DNA of 64,000 bases, taken from the NCBI GenBank assembly GCA_023630585.1, contig CM042551.1, positions 21,806,501 to 21,870,500 on the forward strand, read 5' to 3'. Source of the stretch: Cranoglanis bouderius (taxonomy: Eukaryota > Chordata > Actinopteri > Siluriformes > Cranoglanididae). Positions within the stretch are counted from its first letter, which is position 1, and each line of letters begins with the position of its first letter. This document shows positions 50,831 through 63,703 of this stretch, one piece after another. The notes beneath the pieces were generated by a model. The model ran no database searches. It saw only the letters and a list, made by a program, of their open reading frames with translations, and had not been told where the DNA came from. Both the position numbers and the translations under genes were made by a program.

Positions 50831-52900
50831 AAACATCAGTCATAATTTGTTCAGACTCAGCAACTGAAATCACTCCATTTCACAATCAGTGTTTTAACAG
50901 AAATAGGCAATAACAAGAAAAATGGCCCAACTGAGCAATAAACAAAGAAATCAATAATAAAACAACAAAAAACGAACAATATTAGTATTAAAACAGAAGC
51001 AATGCAAAACAATGACCAAAACACAAATACTGAACAAACATAAAAGTAAACCCACCCCCGTGAAAAAACACAGCCTCTTGAAAAGAAAATATAGCTTTCC
51101 CGCAGATCAAACACCCCCCCCCAACACAAAAACACAAAGGCCACACCAGCCTCCTGAAATAAACATGCATATTCAGCTTTCCCCAAAACGTTTATTTTAA
51201 AAGAAAAGAAAAGGGGACAAAGAAAACCCAGTTCCTCTATACCATCACTGGGAGGGCCACCAGGGAGAACCCACTAACCCCCCCCCAACACTCCTACCCT
51301 CACAAATCCCTGTCCTCCATCCTCCCCATTCTACCTTACGGAGTCTGGCCCTGAATGCCCAGAACAGGCTCCCCTGGTTGACCAGTGGGGATAGGATCCG
51401 GATGCATTCGCACATCGTGCCCCACAACGTTACTGGGAGACGCCCCAGAGCCCCCAACCAGTGCAGATGTTTGCTGGCCCCATCCAGCCACTTGGGCTCT
51501 AAAGCTGCCCAGTGTCTATGCCTGGCATACGCGGTGGCAACACGGCTGACTGCCCCTGCATAAAGCAGCCGTACCATAGCGATGAAGTCCGGACCAAAGC
51601 CCATTCGGTCCAAGAGCGCAAACAGAAACGTGTGTGAAACACGATCGAAGGCCTTCTTGGTCCAAACTCAAAGGGGCCAATGGTACCCAGCGTTGTTCAG
51701 CCATGCCAAAGCATCTCTGACCAAGGCCAGGTTCATGCTGCACACGCTTGGGTACCCCACAGGTCTGGTCAGGGTGAATGACAGAGCCATCACCCTCCTT
51801 AGGCGTAAAACCAGCAACTTGGCAAAGATCTTATAATCAGCCGTCAACAACGTAATCGGCCGCCAGTTCGCCAAGTCTGTCCGGTCCCCCTTCTTATCCA
51901 ATAGGGCAACGTGCCCCACTCTCATGGATGGAGGTAGGAGTCCATTTTCCACCACCTCCCTATACATGGCCAGCAAATCTGGACCCACTAGTGGCCACAA
52001 AGTCCTGTACCACTCGACAGGCATACCGTTACCACCTGGAGCAACTCTGGTCTTTAGGGGGCCGGCCAGCAATAGCCTCTAGAAACCTGGCCACGAGGTC
52101 CTCCCTCGACTCCCTTCGTTGGAAGAGGTCACTGTAGAAGGTAGCCACGCCCAGCATCTTTTCAGTTGATGTCTGGACCTGGGCACCATCCTTCAGGTCC
52201 TCAATGTATGACCCCTGCTGGCGGCTTCTGATGCTACTAAAGAAATAGCACGTCGGGAGCTCATCCTGTTCGAGCGCTTGCCTGCCTGCCTGGACAAAGC
52301 AGCTACAGGCCTCAGCCTCGTTGTGGGCCCGAAGGGCCTCCCTAGTGTCCCTGAGCCGCCCCTGATCGCAGTCATGCCAGGCCCTTTGTACTTGCCAGGA
52401 CCACTGCCTGGCCATTTCCCTCTTCCTTTTTGCCATCTCCTGACCCCACCGGCGACATAAGATGGCGACCCTCCTCTTTACATCCTCCCACCACTCTATC
52501 TGGGTGTCGTATAGCACACTCAAATGTCGCCATCCTGTGTAGAGGTGGCGGAAAACCTCGACAAAGGAGGGGTCCTGCAGGATGGCTCCATACAGCCTCC
52601 ATAAACACCTTCCTTTCTGCCTCCCCACGAACAGGAGGTCCAGCCAAGAGGCATTACCCCTGGAATTCCTCCAGGTATGGCCAGGGGCCTGCGGCTCGAC
52701 CACCCTGAACATGTCAACAAGGCCTGCTCCTGCCATTACCTGGGCCAGCTCTCCCCCACCCTCTGCCTCTACGTCCATGTTAAAATCCCCCCACACTAAC
52801 CTATTAGTGCACGGAACATAGACCCCAATGGCCATAAATTTGACTACGGTCAAATGAAACCATTTTAACAAAAACAACAAAACCCAAAGCCCAGAAACCC
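50831..52900 (-). mobile_element. Keno-type copy D: partial ORF2
   Basis: The 3' UTR-like A/C-rich tract (50831-51240) is followed, on minus, by ORF2 pieces. 51613-51245 fuses GFGPDFIAMVRLLYAGA directly to LEPKWLDGASKHLHWLGALG, so the YADD region and thumb are deleted. 52072-51668 has RPITLLTADYKIFAKLL. 52880-52029 has the linker and an endonuclease tail (GHTWRNSRGNASWLDLLF). Sequence is closest to copy A. Inactive. Confidence 0.7.
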
Positions 52901-55340
52901 AAACCCCAAAACCCAGATTCTGTATGCCTGCCCCCTCCCCCAGCCTTTCTCCCCCTCCCCCAGCTTAGTCTTCTAACCCCTTTTTCCTAACTCCACCCCC
53001 CCACTCTCCCTCCAAAAATCAAAACACAGATCAACACACAAATCAGTCCATAAATCAAAACCCAAATCAGCCCATAAATCAAACATCAGTGTTCCCTTAA
53101 GTAACTCGTCCACAAACCGAAAGTCAATGTCCATTAAAGTGCCAGTCAAAAACACCGCCACCATCAAAATCTTAAATGTTCCCACAAATCAAGCCTCTTC
53201 ACATGTTCATATAAATAAAACAAAAACAACTTAAGTTTATTCTATTCAAACCAACCCTCCAACCCATAAAAACAAAAACTCAAACATCCCTCTACATACT
53301 GAACATTAGAACTATACACACAATTGTGATTTCTTACATTCCTTCAACCTTTTCCCAACCTTTTACATGTTTTGAAAAGAATAACATGCAGGCACAACAA
53401 TACAACACAAAACAAACAAAGGGGAAAAAAAAGGAGACTGACGGAAATCAAGCACCAAAAACGGAAAAAACCCTAAGAGTCAACATAGCCAAAGAAAAAC
53501 AAAACAAACATAACCTAAACCTCGCAAACAATGTGGCCATGTGGCCCTTCCGTCCCCCTAACCAACTTTACAAAGAAGGCCACATACATCTATTAACCAA
53601 AGTACATCCTCAAACAAATTTCAACCCCAACTCCACCCCCCCCAAAAAAAAAACCAAACACTTGCATAACTCAAGTTTCATAAAACAACGTAAAACACTC
53701 TCATAAATAAGACACCAAATAAACACTTTCATAAATAAAACACCAACCAGATTTCTATTAATCAAACACATTCACACTGTCCTACATAAACTTTCTTTTA
53801 AATCATTCCCTTTCACCCCCTTCCCTCCCATGCCCCAAAACCCATCACCAAACCTCTACATGTATAATTTGACACTTTTGACAAGTTTAGAACTATTTAC
53901 ACTATCCTCCTCCCCTCCCCATATACAATTTTAGAAAAGACAGTAACCAAAAAAAAACCTCGCACACAAAAAACAACACACAAAAAAGAGGCTGAGAGAA
54001 GCAATCAAGAGAACCCATAAAAAACCAACCAAGAAAAAAGAAAGGAAAAACAGGCCAAAACCAACCAATCGCCCCCAGCCCCACAAACCACCAACCACTA
54101 CCTCCTCCAAGAACATTTACTGGTGAGGCCACCAAGGAGCCTCCCACCACAATGGTCCCTGAAACACATCAAAAGAAACCGAATGTAAACTGAAAAACAC
54201 AGCAGCCCTCTTCAGAGGCTGCTTAATACTCAAATTCACAGATGCAATGGAAATCAAAAACATTCTAACATTTTAAGAAAACTAACAAAATATAAAAACC
54301 AGAACACAAACCCTGTATGCCTGCCTCCCCTCCTTCCACATCTATTTACAAGCGGGGGAGGCTGTTCCCCACCAGCTTGATTCCTCTCACCTTCAGTTCC
54401 TGTTCTTGCCCTCACCTCCTCAGGCGAGAAGAGCTCAAACTCTTTGCCTCTATTCCACCCGAGTCTTTTTTTCGGCCCCCGCTCCTCGGCCGATGAGTCC
54501 GCGGCCCTGGTCTGGCTCCGCCATTATGGCTGCCCATTCAGGTTGGGCCGGGGCAGGGAACACCTCTAGCTCCTCCAGAGCTTCCACCCAGCACATGGGA
54601 GTCCACGTGTTTTGCCCTGGGCTTAGTTCCATAGCTGGCACCTCTTGTATCCATGCAGAGGCTGCATGGGTCGGTGCTCCCTCCATAGGTGGAAGGCCTT
54701 GCTCTGCCTGGCTTCCACTCGCGTCTGGGACCTCGGTGGAAGTGTCCCTTTCTGCCTGCGTGTCCTGGACAAGCTCGCCCGGCGACTCTGTTGCTTCCTC
54801 TCTCGCTGGTCTACCTGCTCCAAGCTGGCTCGGCTTCTCCACAACCAGGCTCCTTTCCTCATTCCTCATGGGGTGCACCCCACGACCAGGAACTCCTCAG
54901 CGAAGTGGTCAGCATAGGTACCCTCGCCTAGTCGCCCCCACACAGGCTGCAGACCTTCGGTTCTTCGCAGTCAGCTGCCATGTGATCCTCCCCTCTGCAG
55001 AGCCAACATCTCCGTCTGGTGCAGGCCTCCTTGGTGTGGCTAAGCACTCTGCATCGCCAGCAGAAGATGGGCTGGCTGGGGTTGTGGAGGAAACCCCGGT
55101 AAGGCCTGTTAGCGACGCTGCCTGGGGGGTGTAGCAGGCCCCCAGGCTCTGCAGGGTCGACCTTCAGCCTCACCAGGAATCTCTTGCCGCTCCAGATTCC
55201 AAAGCGGCCATGAATCCTCTCCCACCGAAACCAAGGAGCAATACCTCCCCAGAGGAGACGAAGAGGTTGTTTATAGGTGAGCCATCACCCATCCCATCCG
55301 AAGCATTTCTTTATTTCAGTCACAGCACCGGTCCGTAGCT
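52901..55340 (-). mobile_element. Keno-type copy E: ORF2 deleted, ORF1 relic
   Basis: A long A/C-rich 3' UTR-like tract carries a short ORF2 island at about 53530-53590 (like 28200-28260 of copy A). An ORF2 C-terminal end (ggtgaggccaccaaggagcc, about 54120) is joined within 50 bp to the ORF2 N-terminus (cagccctcttcagaggctgc, about 54210). The ORF1 relic follows (54360-55300), with the knuckles CWRCRVLSHTKEAC and CWLCRGEDHMAADC at 54928-55173. A possible decayed U2 5' end (cttgattagtaaaaggcc) sits at 55339-55356. Confidence 0.6.
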
Positions 55341-55360
55341 TGATTAGTAAAAGGCCCACC

Positions 55361-56503
55361 AGTAGTACATATCTGTTTTTTGGTTTGTTATTTTTTTAAA
55401 TTTTGTCTTAAGTTACTTTGCTCTTTTCTTATGCAGGAGCTATAAAATATATCGGGGTAGAGGTGGGGTGGTCAAGTCACCAGACATTGAGCCAAATTAC
55501 TACTGCTGTAATCACTTATAAAGATCACTTACCCACTCACTGTTTAAGCAGTCTTTTAATTGTCTGTGGGGCTGGGGTTACTACAGTGGCCCAGAAGGGC
55601 AAGGTACCTTAAGTTTTTTTTATTTTTTTCATTCTTTTTTTTTTTCCATGGAGAACAGAACCTGCAAAAACAATGAATAAATAAACAAATTAATGAATAC
55701 AAAAATCCACATATTCATGCATAAAAACATAAATAATGAAATGTGTGAGATCAACAATAATTAAATAAATACACAAATATACAAATTGATGCACCCATCA
55801 GTGTAAGAATAATATAATATTCTTTAAATTATTCATTTATTTCTGTATGCAGTTCCGTATTTTTCATTCATGCAACATCCTAATGAGAGGCTGTCAACAG
55901 CCATTCCAGCATCACAGTCGACTACTGAGTGACCACCAGGTAGATACTCAAGTGCAATTTTTTGGCAGGAGTTTGCTGTATCACCATGGAGAAGGTCCAT
56001 AGCAGAGATGCTCAGTGAGGCAACGGATGATTAGGAAAATCATAAGAGCAAGATCCTTTGCACAACTTTTATTAATTCATTGATTGTGTAAATTGAGTCT
56101 GTATGTCAGTATCAAGTTATCTTGCGAATTTAACTCATCTTTGTAATGTCTTGTGTTTGTACAGCAGCTACAGCGCACACCTCAGTCTCATCTCTTGTGA
56201 GATGAGGCAAACGACACATGGTAAGTGTATAGTCAGGAAAAGAATTGTGTTCAGGTTTGCGTGATGTTTTACTTAATAACTAACTTTTTGGAACTGATTG
56301 TTCAAGATGGAGTACTGCTAAAACACATCATGATGAGCTGCCTTGCTTTCTACATACACAGCAACCTAATTGCAATAAAGCATTACAAGTGACTTATTTG
56401 AAACACTATACGTATTGATACTAAATGATGAAGAGCTCATTAAAGGAATGTACAGCTATCTGGTCGTAATCGCAAAATAAACCTCAAAGTGAAGTGGAGG
56501 ACA
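55361..56503. other. No recognisable gene
   Basis: AT-rich DNA with T runs near 55610-55640 and no convincing ORF or element ends. Confidence 0.4.
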
Positions 56504-58002
56504 TACAGGTGCATCTCAATAAATTAGAATGTCATGGAAAAGTTCATTTATTTCAGTAATTCAACTCAAATTGTGAAACTCGTGTATTGAATAAATTCAA
56601 TGCACACAGGCTGAAGTAGTTTAAGTCTTTGATTCTTTTAATTGTGATGATTTTGGCTCACATTTAACAAAAACCCACCAATTCACTATCTCAACAAATT
56701 AGAATATGGTGACATGCCAATCAGCTAATCAACTCAAAACACCTGCAAAGGTTTCCTGAGCCTTCAAAATGGTCTCTCAGTTTGGTTCACTAGGTAAGTC
56801 ACAAACATTCATTGCCAAAGAAGCTGGCTGTTCACAGAGTGCTGTATCCAAGCATGTTAACAGAAAGTTGAGTGGAACGAAAAAGTGTGGAAGAAAAAGA
56901 TGCACAACCAACCGAGAGAACCGCAGCCTTATGAGGATTGTCAAGCAAAATCAATTCAAGAATTTGAGTGAACTTCACAAGGAATGGACTGAGGCCGGGG
57001 TCAAGGCATCAAGAGCCACCACACACAGACGTGCCAAGGAATTTGGCTACAGTTGTCGTATTCCTCTTGTTAAGCCACTCCTGAACCACAGACAACGTCA
57101 GAGGCGTCTTACCTGGGCTAAGGAGAAGAACTGGAATGTTGCCCAGTGGTCCAAAGTCCTCTTTTCAGATGAGAGCAAGTTTTGTATTTCATTTGGAAAC
57201 CAAGGTCCTAGAGTCTGGAGAAAGGGTGGAGAAGCTCATAGCCCAAGTTGCTTGAAGTCCAGTGTTAAGTTTCCACAGTCTGTGATGATTTGGGGTGCAA
57301 TGTCACCTGCTGGTGTTGGTCCATTGTGTTTTTTGAAAACCAAAGTCACTGCACCCGTTTACCAAGAAATTTTGGAGCACTTCATGCTTCCTTCTGCTGA
57401 AGATGCTGATTTCATTTTCCAGCAGGATTTGGCACCTGCCCACACTGCCAAAAGCATCAAAAGTTGGTTAAATGACCATGGTGTTGGTGTGCTTGACTGG
57501 CCAGCAAACTCACCACACCTGAACCCCATAGAGAATCTATGGGTACTGTCAAGAGGAAAATGAGAAACAAGAGACCAAAAAATGCAGATGAGCTGAAGGC
57601 CACTGTCAAAGAAACCTGGGCTTCCATACCACCTCAGCAGTGCCACAAACTGATCACCTCCATGCCACGCCGAATTGAGGCAGTAATTAAAGCAAAAGGA
57701 GCCCCTACCAAGTATTGAGTACATGTACAGTAAATGAACATACTTTCCAGAAGGCCAACAATTCACTAAAAATGTTTTTTTTTTATTGGTCTTATGAAGT
57801 ATTCTAATTTGTTGAGATAGTGAATTGGTGGGTTTTTGTTAAATGTGAGCCAAAATCATCACAATTAAAGGAACCAAAGACTTAAACTACTTCAGTCTGT
57901 GTGCACTGAATTTATTTAATACACGAGTTTCACAATTTGAGTTGAATTACTGAAATAAATGAACTTTTCCACGACATTCTAATTTATTGAGATGCACCTG
58001 TA
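56504..58002 (+). mobile_element. Tc1-like element, sister of 24440-25948
   Basis: TA-bounded, same caggtgcatctcaataaatt termini and inner direct repeats as the copy in the U1 promoter, opposite orientation. It is nearly complete but has small deletions in the transposase. Confidence 0.92.
56769..57718 (+). pseudogene. Tc1-like transposase, single late frameshift
   Basis: The open frame 56769-57563 covers the helix-turn-helix half (MVSQFGSLGK, GCSQSAVSKHVNRKL), KVLFSDESKFCISFGN with the first Asp, FQQDLAPAHTA with the second, and NPIENLW with the Glu (DDE). A missing G near 57541 (tatgggtac against tatggggta in the sister copy) shifts the frame. The tail then continues as KMRNKRPKNADELKATVKET to GAPTKY in another frame, ending near 57718. 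Residues around PSAEDADF lack a short stretch present in the sister copy. One frameshift from being whole. Confidence 0.88.
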
Positions 58003-59630
58003 AAATTGATGGAGATGAGAGACCATGGAGTATAGCCCTTAGTCAGGGTAGAGGCCATATTGAATTTTACATGAAAGGGAATTTATATAGGTGCACATAT
58101 ACATATAGATAATTAACTACAACGGATTATAATTAATTATGACTATGTATGTGGCCTAGATCAGCTTTATGAACTCTAAAGAGTGAGTTTATCCTTCTGG
58201 CCAGGACGAATTAACCACGAAGTTTGTTATTAAAGATAGAGCTGGTAATCAGACCTTATGCAGTATTTAATTGACTCATCCCGTCAACAAAACAGAGAAA
58301 ATCAAGTGTGGGATAATAGATTTTAATAGCTATATGTGACTATGGATACACACGACTAACTCTAAGCAAAACATACATATATACACATCTATATACAGGG
58401 AGAGAAAAGGGATAGAGAGAAAGTAATGAGAGAAAGGGGAGCAGACAAAAACACAACTATTTAGCCTTTTTCAGAACCAGCACGAACTTAATTCTCCTGT
58501 AACACGGGTCCAATCTTAAACGCAGATATAGGTCATTAACTATACTTGCATGGCCTCAAGGTTGAGAGTTTGCGTGAGGTCGGGTAGAGTTTGCTGGATC
58601 GTTGTTGTTTGAAAAGGCGTGAGCCCGGAGGTAGTTGCATCTTGTGTTCGGAGAGAGAGAGATCCTGGCTTCCTCTTCCCGGGGCACGTGGCCCCGGGGG
58701 AGAGAAACCGGAAGAAGTGAAGTTGAGAAGTGAAGTCAAACTCTGAAGTCTGACTCTCAAATCCGAAGTGAAGTGAGCGTGGTGTTGTTTTAAAAACAAC
58801 ACCAACGCACACGCCTCTTTGGGCTATGGGCCAATCAGGAAGTTGGGTTTGCATGTCCGGATGACTCTCTTTGTCTGGTCTCGGACCCTAATTTAAATGT
58901 CGAGGGAGGAGCCGGTCTATACCGTGTTATAAATTAAATTAAAGGAAAAACATGAAATGATGTATCCCATTGATATGGGATACATCCCATTGGCATGGAG
59001 GTGATCAGTTTGTGGCACTGCTGAGGTGATATGCATAATCAATCCGGGTATCTCGAGACAATTAACTACATACCTAATTTGATGGATTTGTAAAGAATAT
59101 TACAAATAAAACCTGGTTACAGACATTTAAAATGATATGCTAGATTAAACTATCAAGTCATTACGGTTAGTTACATAAACACACAATACATGTAAACAAA
59201 ATAACATCACACTATTTAGACATGGAATAATTACATATAATTACACGTTACATTGAAGAGAGAGGGATTTCTCCATTGTGTGTGTAAGGTAAGCGTGGGT
59301 GGGTGTGTGTGTGTGTGTGTGTGTGTAAGGTAAGTGTGTGTGTGTGTGTCGTAAACCGAGATTAGATTAGAGATTTAAGGGCCCCTTGGTCGGGGAGTTT
59401 TGGTGGACCCCTGCTGACGAACTAATCATGAAGTTTCCCAGACGTTCAGTCATCAAAGGCTTCTTTTATTGCAGGGGTAAGTCCTGTGTGGGTCCCAGAG
59501 AGACTTTTTGCATCCTAAAGGTGCATCTGGTCAAAGGAGGCCTCTCGGGGTTACTCTATGTTTAGTTTGGGTTAATTTAGAAATCAGTTTGAGCATAGAT
59601 CATACGCTACAGTTCAGTGTTTTTTTTTCC
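58003..59630. other. Unassigned sequence, possibly old LTR-type repeat
   Basis: No conserved ORF. GC-rich block at 58600-58920, a 38-bp Tc1 fragment at 58991-59028, and a GT run at 59306-59350. The tract at 59380-59530 (gggccccttggtcggggag) looks like retroelement leader sequence, but I cannot support a call. Confidence 0.3.
59306..59350. repeat. (GT)n microsatellite
   Basis: Interrupted GT run. Confidence 0.9.
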
Positions 59631-60159
59631 CCCTGATTAAAACGTTTGGAGAACTTTTTCAACAGCATGAAGTTGGTTAAAAGGTCTTAAATCAGTACCA
59701 CACTATACCAAAATTGAAAGATATTCCAGAAATGATGAAGAAGGTGATCATCTCCAAATGCAAAAACTCAGCACGGTTATGAACCTTCCCAGAAGTGGCC
59801 AACCCTCCAAAATTCCTCCAAGAGAACAGCAACTACTCATCCAGGAAGTCACAAAAGACCCAAGGACAACATCAAAGGACCTTCAGGCCCTCTCCTGCAT
59901 CAATAAAGGTTACTGGTTATGACTCCACTATCAAACACACTGGGCAATAATGGCATCCATGGAAGAGTGGCAAGGCGAAAACCACTGCTAACCAAGGTGA
60001 ACATTAAGGCTCTTCTGAATTTTGCCAAAACACACTTCACACCACAAGCCTTTTGGGAAAATGTTCTGTGGACTGACAAATCGAAAGTGGAACTGTTTGG
60101 AAAGCAGGGGTCCCGTTACATCTGGCATAAACCAAACACAGAATTCCACAAACAAAATA
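59630..60159 (+). pseudogene. Tc1-like transposase fragment
   Basis: Plus frames give RSGQPSKIPPREQQLLIQEV-like sequence, HGRVARRKPLLTKVNIKALL, FWENVLWTDKSKVELFGKQG (first Asp) and RYIWHKPNTEF. Stops and frameshifts separate them. The second half is absent because another Tc1-type element begins at 60160. Confidence 0.65.
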
Positions 60160-61272
60160 TACAGTGCCCTCCACTAATATTGGCACCCTTGGTAAATATG
60201 AGCAAAGAAGGATGCGAAAAACTGTCTATTGTTTAACCTTAAAAAATTCACAAAAATACTCTGCTCTCATGGATATCAAACAACTGCAAACAAAACAGGT
60301 TTGTTCAAAAATATATATTTGTTAAATATAGGTGTGCAACAATTATTGCCACCTACTTTGTGCTACCTCCCTTTGCCAAGATAACAGCTCCGAGTCCTCT
60401 CCTCAGACCTTCAAACTCACAAGAGGTGAAAAAGGTGACATGTTAAATCCCTGCAGGGGGGTTTGGGGGCATCCTCCCCCAAAAGAACATTTTTGTGATT
60501 TTAACATGTAAACGAAGCATTCTGGTGCACTCTGATAGGAAAATAAAGGGAAAAAACATTTGCTTTAGCCCTTTTTTCATCATCATAAAAGTTTGTTAAG
60601 GCTGATCCCAACTGCACTTTAAATAATCTGCCAGAACCGGTGTTTTGAGTTTAAAGCAAAGACTCGCTGATCAGAAAATACTAGAGACGTCCTCTGCCCC
60701 ACACCACACCTGTAGTGGCAGCTAATTACATGATATATGACGATGGTGAAGCTCATACGCAAATATTAAAAACCCAATTCTTGTTTCACGACATTGAAAC
60801 ATAAAACTGAAGAAAAAATGCTTCACAAATTTTACATATTTAAATTGAATACATAAGCAAACACTGATCATGTTAATACTTAACCATGGTTAACACAATC
60901 ACTCATTAAAACACAGTGGGTTTTGTTTCATTATGTGTTCGTTTTTATTTCCCTTGTAACTTTCAATAACGACAGACATTAAAATCAGACAGAAATATGG
61001 ATGCAGTGGGAGTTAGTCTTAAACGCAGCAAAAGTATTCTGATTAATTCTGAACTGACTGACGTTAGCTTACGTGCTAACAAGCTTACCAAGGTTGGGAA
61101 AAGCTTGATGGGGTAATTTTAGGAAAAAAATGTATCACGACACACTTACTTACTACCTGACAAAGTAACTTGATTTAGCAAGTTAGCTTTACTGTAGCAA
61201 CTAGTTACCTAAGGTTAAGGTAGTCAGCAAACTTGCCTCATAATTGTTGCAGTACAATTCTGCAGTGGAAAA

Positions 61273-62868
61273 TACAGTGAGGGAAAAAAGTATTTGATCC
61301 CCTGCTGATTTTGTACGTTTGCCAACTGACAAAGAAATGATCAGTCTATAATTTTAATGGTAGGTGTATTTTAACAGTGAGAGACAGAATAACATCAAAA
61401 AATCCAGAAAAACACATTTCAAAAAAAGTTATAAATTGATTTGCATTTTAATGAGGGAAATAAGTATTTGATCCCCTATCAATCAGCAAGATTTCTGGCT
61501 CCCAGATGTCTTTTACACAGGTAATGAGCTGAGATTAGGAGCACTCACTTAAAGGGAGTGCTCCTAATCTCTGCTTGTTACCTGTATAAAAGACACCTGT
61601 GCACAAAAGCAATCAATCAATCAGATTCCAAATTCTCCACCATGGCCAAGACCAAAGAGCTGTCCAAGGATGTCAGGGACAAGATTGTAGACCTACACAA
61701 GGCAGGAAATGGGCTACAAGACCATCGCCAAGCAGCTGGTGAGAAGGTGACAACAGTTGATGTGATTATTCTCAAATGGAAGAAACACAAAATAACTGTC
61801 AGTCTCCCTCGGTCTGGGGCTCCATGCAACATCTCACCTCATGGAGTTTCAATGATCATGAGAACGGTGAGGAATCAGCCCAGAACTACACGGGAGGATC
61901 TTGTTAATGATCTCAAGGCAGCTGGGACCATAGTCACCAAGAAAACTAATTGGTAACACACTACGCCATGAAGGACTGAAATCCTGCAGCGCCCGCAAGG
62001 TCCCCCTGCTCAAGAAAGCACATGTACAGGCCCGTCTGAAGTTTGCCTGAATGATTCAGAGGAGAACTGGGTGAAAATGTTGTGGTCAAACGAGACCAAA
62101 GTCGAGCTCTTTGGCATCAACTCAACTCGCCGTGTTTGGAGGAGGAGGAGGAATGCTGCCTATGACCCCAAGAACACCATCCCCACCGTCAAACATGGAG
62201 GTGGGAACATTATGCTTTGGGGGTGTTTTTCTGCTAAGGGGACAGGACAACTGCACCGCATCAAAGGGACGATGGACGGGGCCATGTACCGTCAAATCTT
62301 GGGTGAGAACCTCCTTCCCTCTGCCAGGGCATTGAAAATGGGTCATGGATGGGTATTCCAGTATGACAGTGACCCAAAACACACAGCCAAGGCAACAAAG
62401 GAGTGGCTCAAGAAGAAGCACATTAAGGTCCTGGAGTGGCCTAGCCAGTCTCCAGACCTTAATCCCATAGAAAATCTGTGGAGGGAGCTGAAGGTTCGAG
62501 TTGCCGAACATCAGCCTCGAGATCTTAATGACTTGGAGAGGATCTGCAAAGAGGAGTGGGACAAAACCCCTCCTGAGATGTGTGCAAACCTGGTGGCCAA
62601 CTACAAGAAACATCTGACCCCTGTGATTGCCAACAAGGGTTTTGCCACCAAGTACTAAGTCGAAGGGGTCAAATACTTATTTCCCTCATTAAAATGCAAA
62701 TCAATTTATAACTTTTTTGAAATGCGTTTTTCTGGATTTTTTTGTTGTTATTCTGTCTCTCACTGTTAAAATACACCTACCATTAAAATTATAGACTGAT
62801 CATTTCTTTGTCAGTGGGCAAACATACAAAATCAGCAAGGGATCACATACTTTTTTCCCCCCACTGTA
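61273..62868 (+). mobile_element. Tc1-like element C (family of 5721-7065), near complete
   Basis: TA-bounded, 1596 bp, long inverted termini with doubled aagtatttgatcccct (IR/DR). Nested inside element B. Confidence 0.92.
61642..62658 (+). pseudogene. Tc1-like transposase, frameshifted, first catalytic Asp changed
   Basis: Starts MAKTKELSKDVRDKIVDLHK. The DNA-binding half runs to KKTNW, where a frameshift (about 61950) occurs, and a stop follows LKFA near 62050. The C-terminal half is open from 62071: LWSNETKVELFG has Asn where the first DDE Asp is expected. Then come VFQYDSDPKHTA (second Asp) and SPDLNPIENLWREL (Glu), ending GFATKY. The Asp-to-Asn change and the frameshift both make it inactive. 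Confidence 0.88.
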
Positions 62869-63703
62869 GTGATGGTCATTCACTAACGAGTTGGCTCCTT
62901 TAAGTGAACGATGGGAGCCGCCTCCCGTCTGAGAGCCAATTTCATTTTTTTGTAAATTAATACAAGACAGAATTAATAGGATGATCTTTTCACCACGCTG
63001 CTCGGCCACACGCACTCCATGCACTGACTGAATGTTGTGTTTTGGAGACTTTCTGACCCCAAGACGCAACTAACTTCTGCAATTCTCCAGCTGTGATCCT
63101 TGGAGATTTTTTGGCCACTCGAACCATCCTCTTCACAGTGCGTTGAGACAATATAGACACACGTCCAATTCCAGGTTGAGTCATAACATTTTCAGTTGAC
63201 TGGAACTTGTTAATTATTGCCCTGATGGTGGAAATGGGCATTTTCAATGCTTGTGCTATTTCCTTATAGCCACATCCCATTTTGTGAAGCTCAACAACCT
63301 TTTGCTGCATATCACAGCTATATTCCTTGGTCTTACCCATTGTTATGAATGACTAAGGCAATTTGGCATGTGTTCCCTGATATTTATACCCCAGTGAAAC
63401 AGGAAGTCGTGTTCCTAGTCACCCAGGTATACTAAAAATGTAAAATACCAATAGGAATATACTTTAAGTATATATTTTTCTTATATGAATTCATAGGAGT
63501 GCCAATAATTGTTGCACACCTATATTTAACAAAAATTTTTTGGATAAACCTGGTTTGTTTGCGATTGTTTGATATCCATGAGAGCAGAGTATTTTTGCTA
63601 ATTTTTTTAACAAAAGATCAAAAGGTTACAGACATTTTCACAGCCTTCTTTGCTCATATTTACCAAGGGGGTCAATATTAATGGAGAGCACTGTATACGT
63701 ACA

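Larger units (their letters stand above)
60160..63695 (-). mobile_element. Tc1-like element B carrying nested insertions
   Basis: Inverted termini tacagtgccctccactaata (left) and the inverse ...aatggagagcactgta (right) are bounded by TA. Both include gtgcaacaattattg-type inner sequence. The minus strand still has the transposase N-terminus at 63340-62990 (MGKTKEYSCDMQQKVVELHK, GYKEIAQALKMPISTIRAII) and the last about 20 residues near 60360-60415 (FEGLRRGLGAVILAKGG). The middle is replaced by about 850 bp of other repeat DNA, a hAT-like end (about 62869-62930) and Tc1 element C. Confidence 0.75.

Noticed and set aside
58540..58854. Minus ORFs of about 90-104 codons
   Set aside because: Low similarity to anything recognisable, no splice or promoter context; probably repeat-derived.
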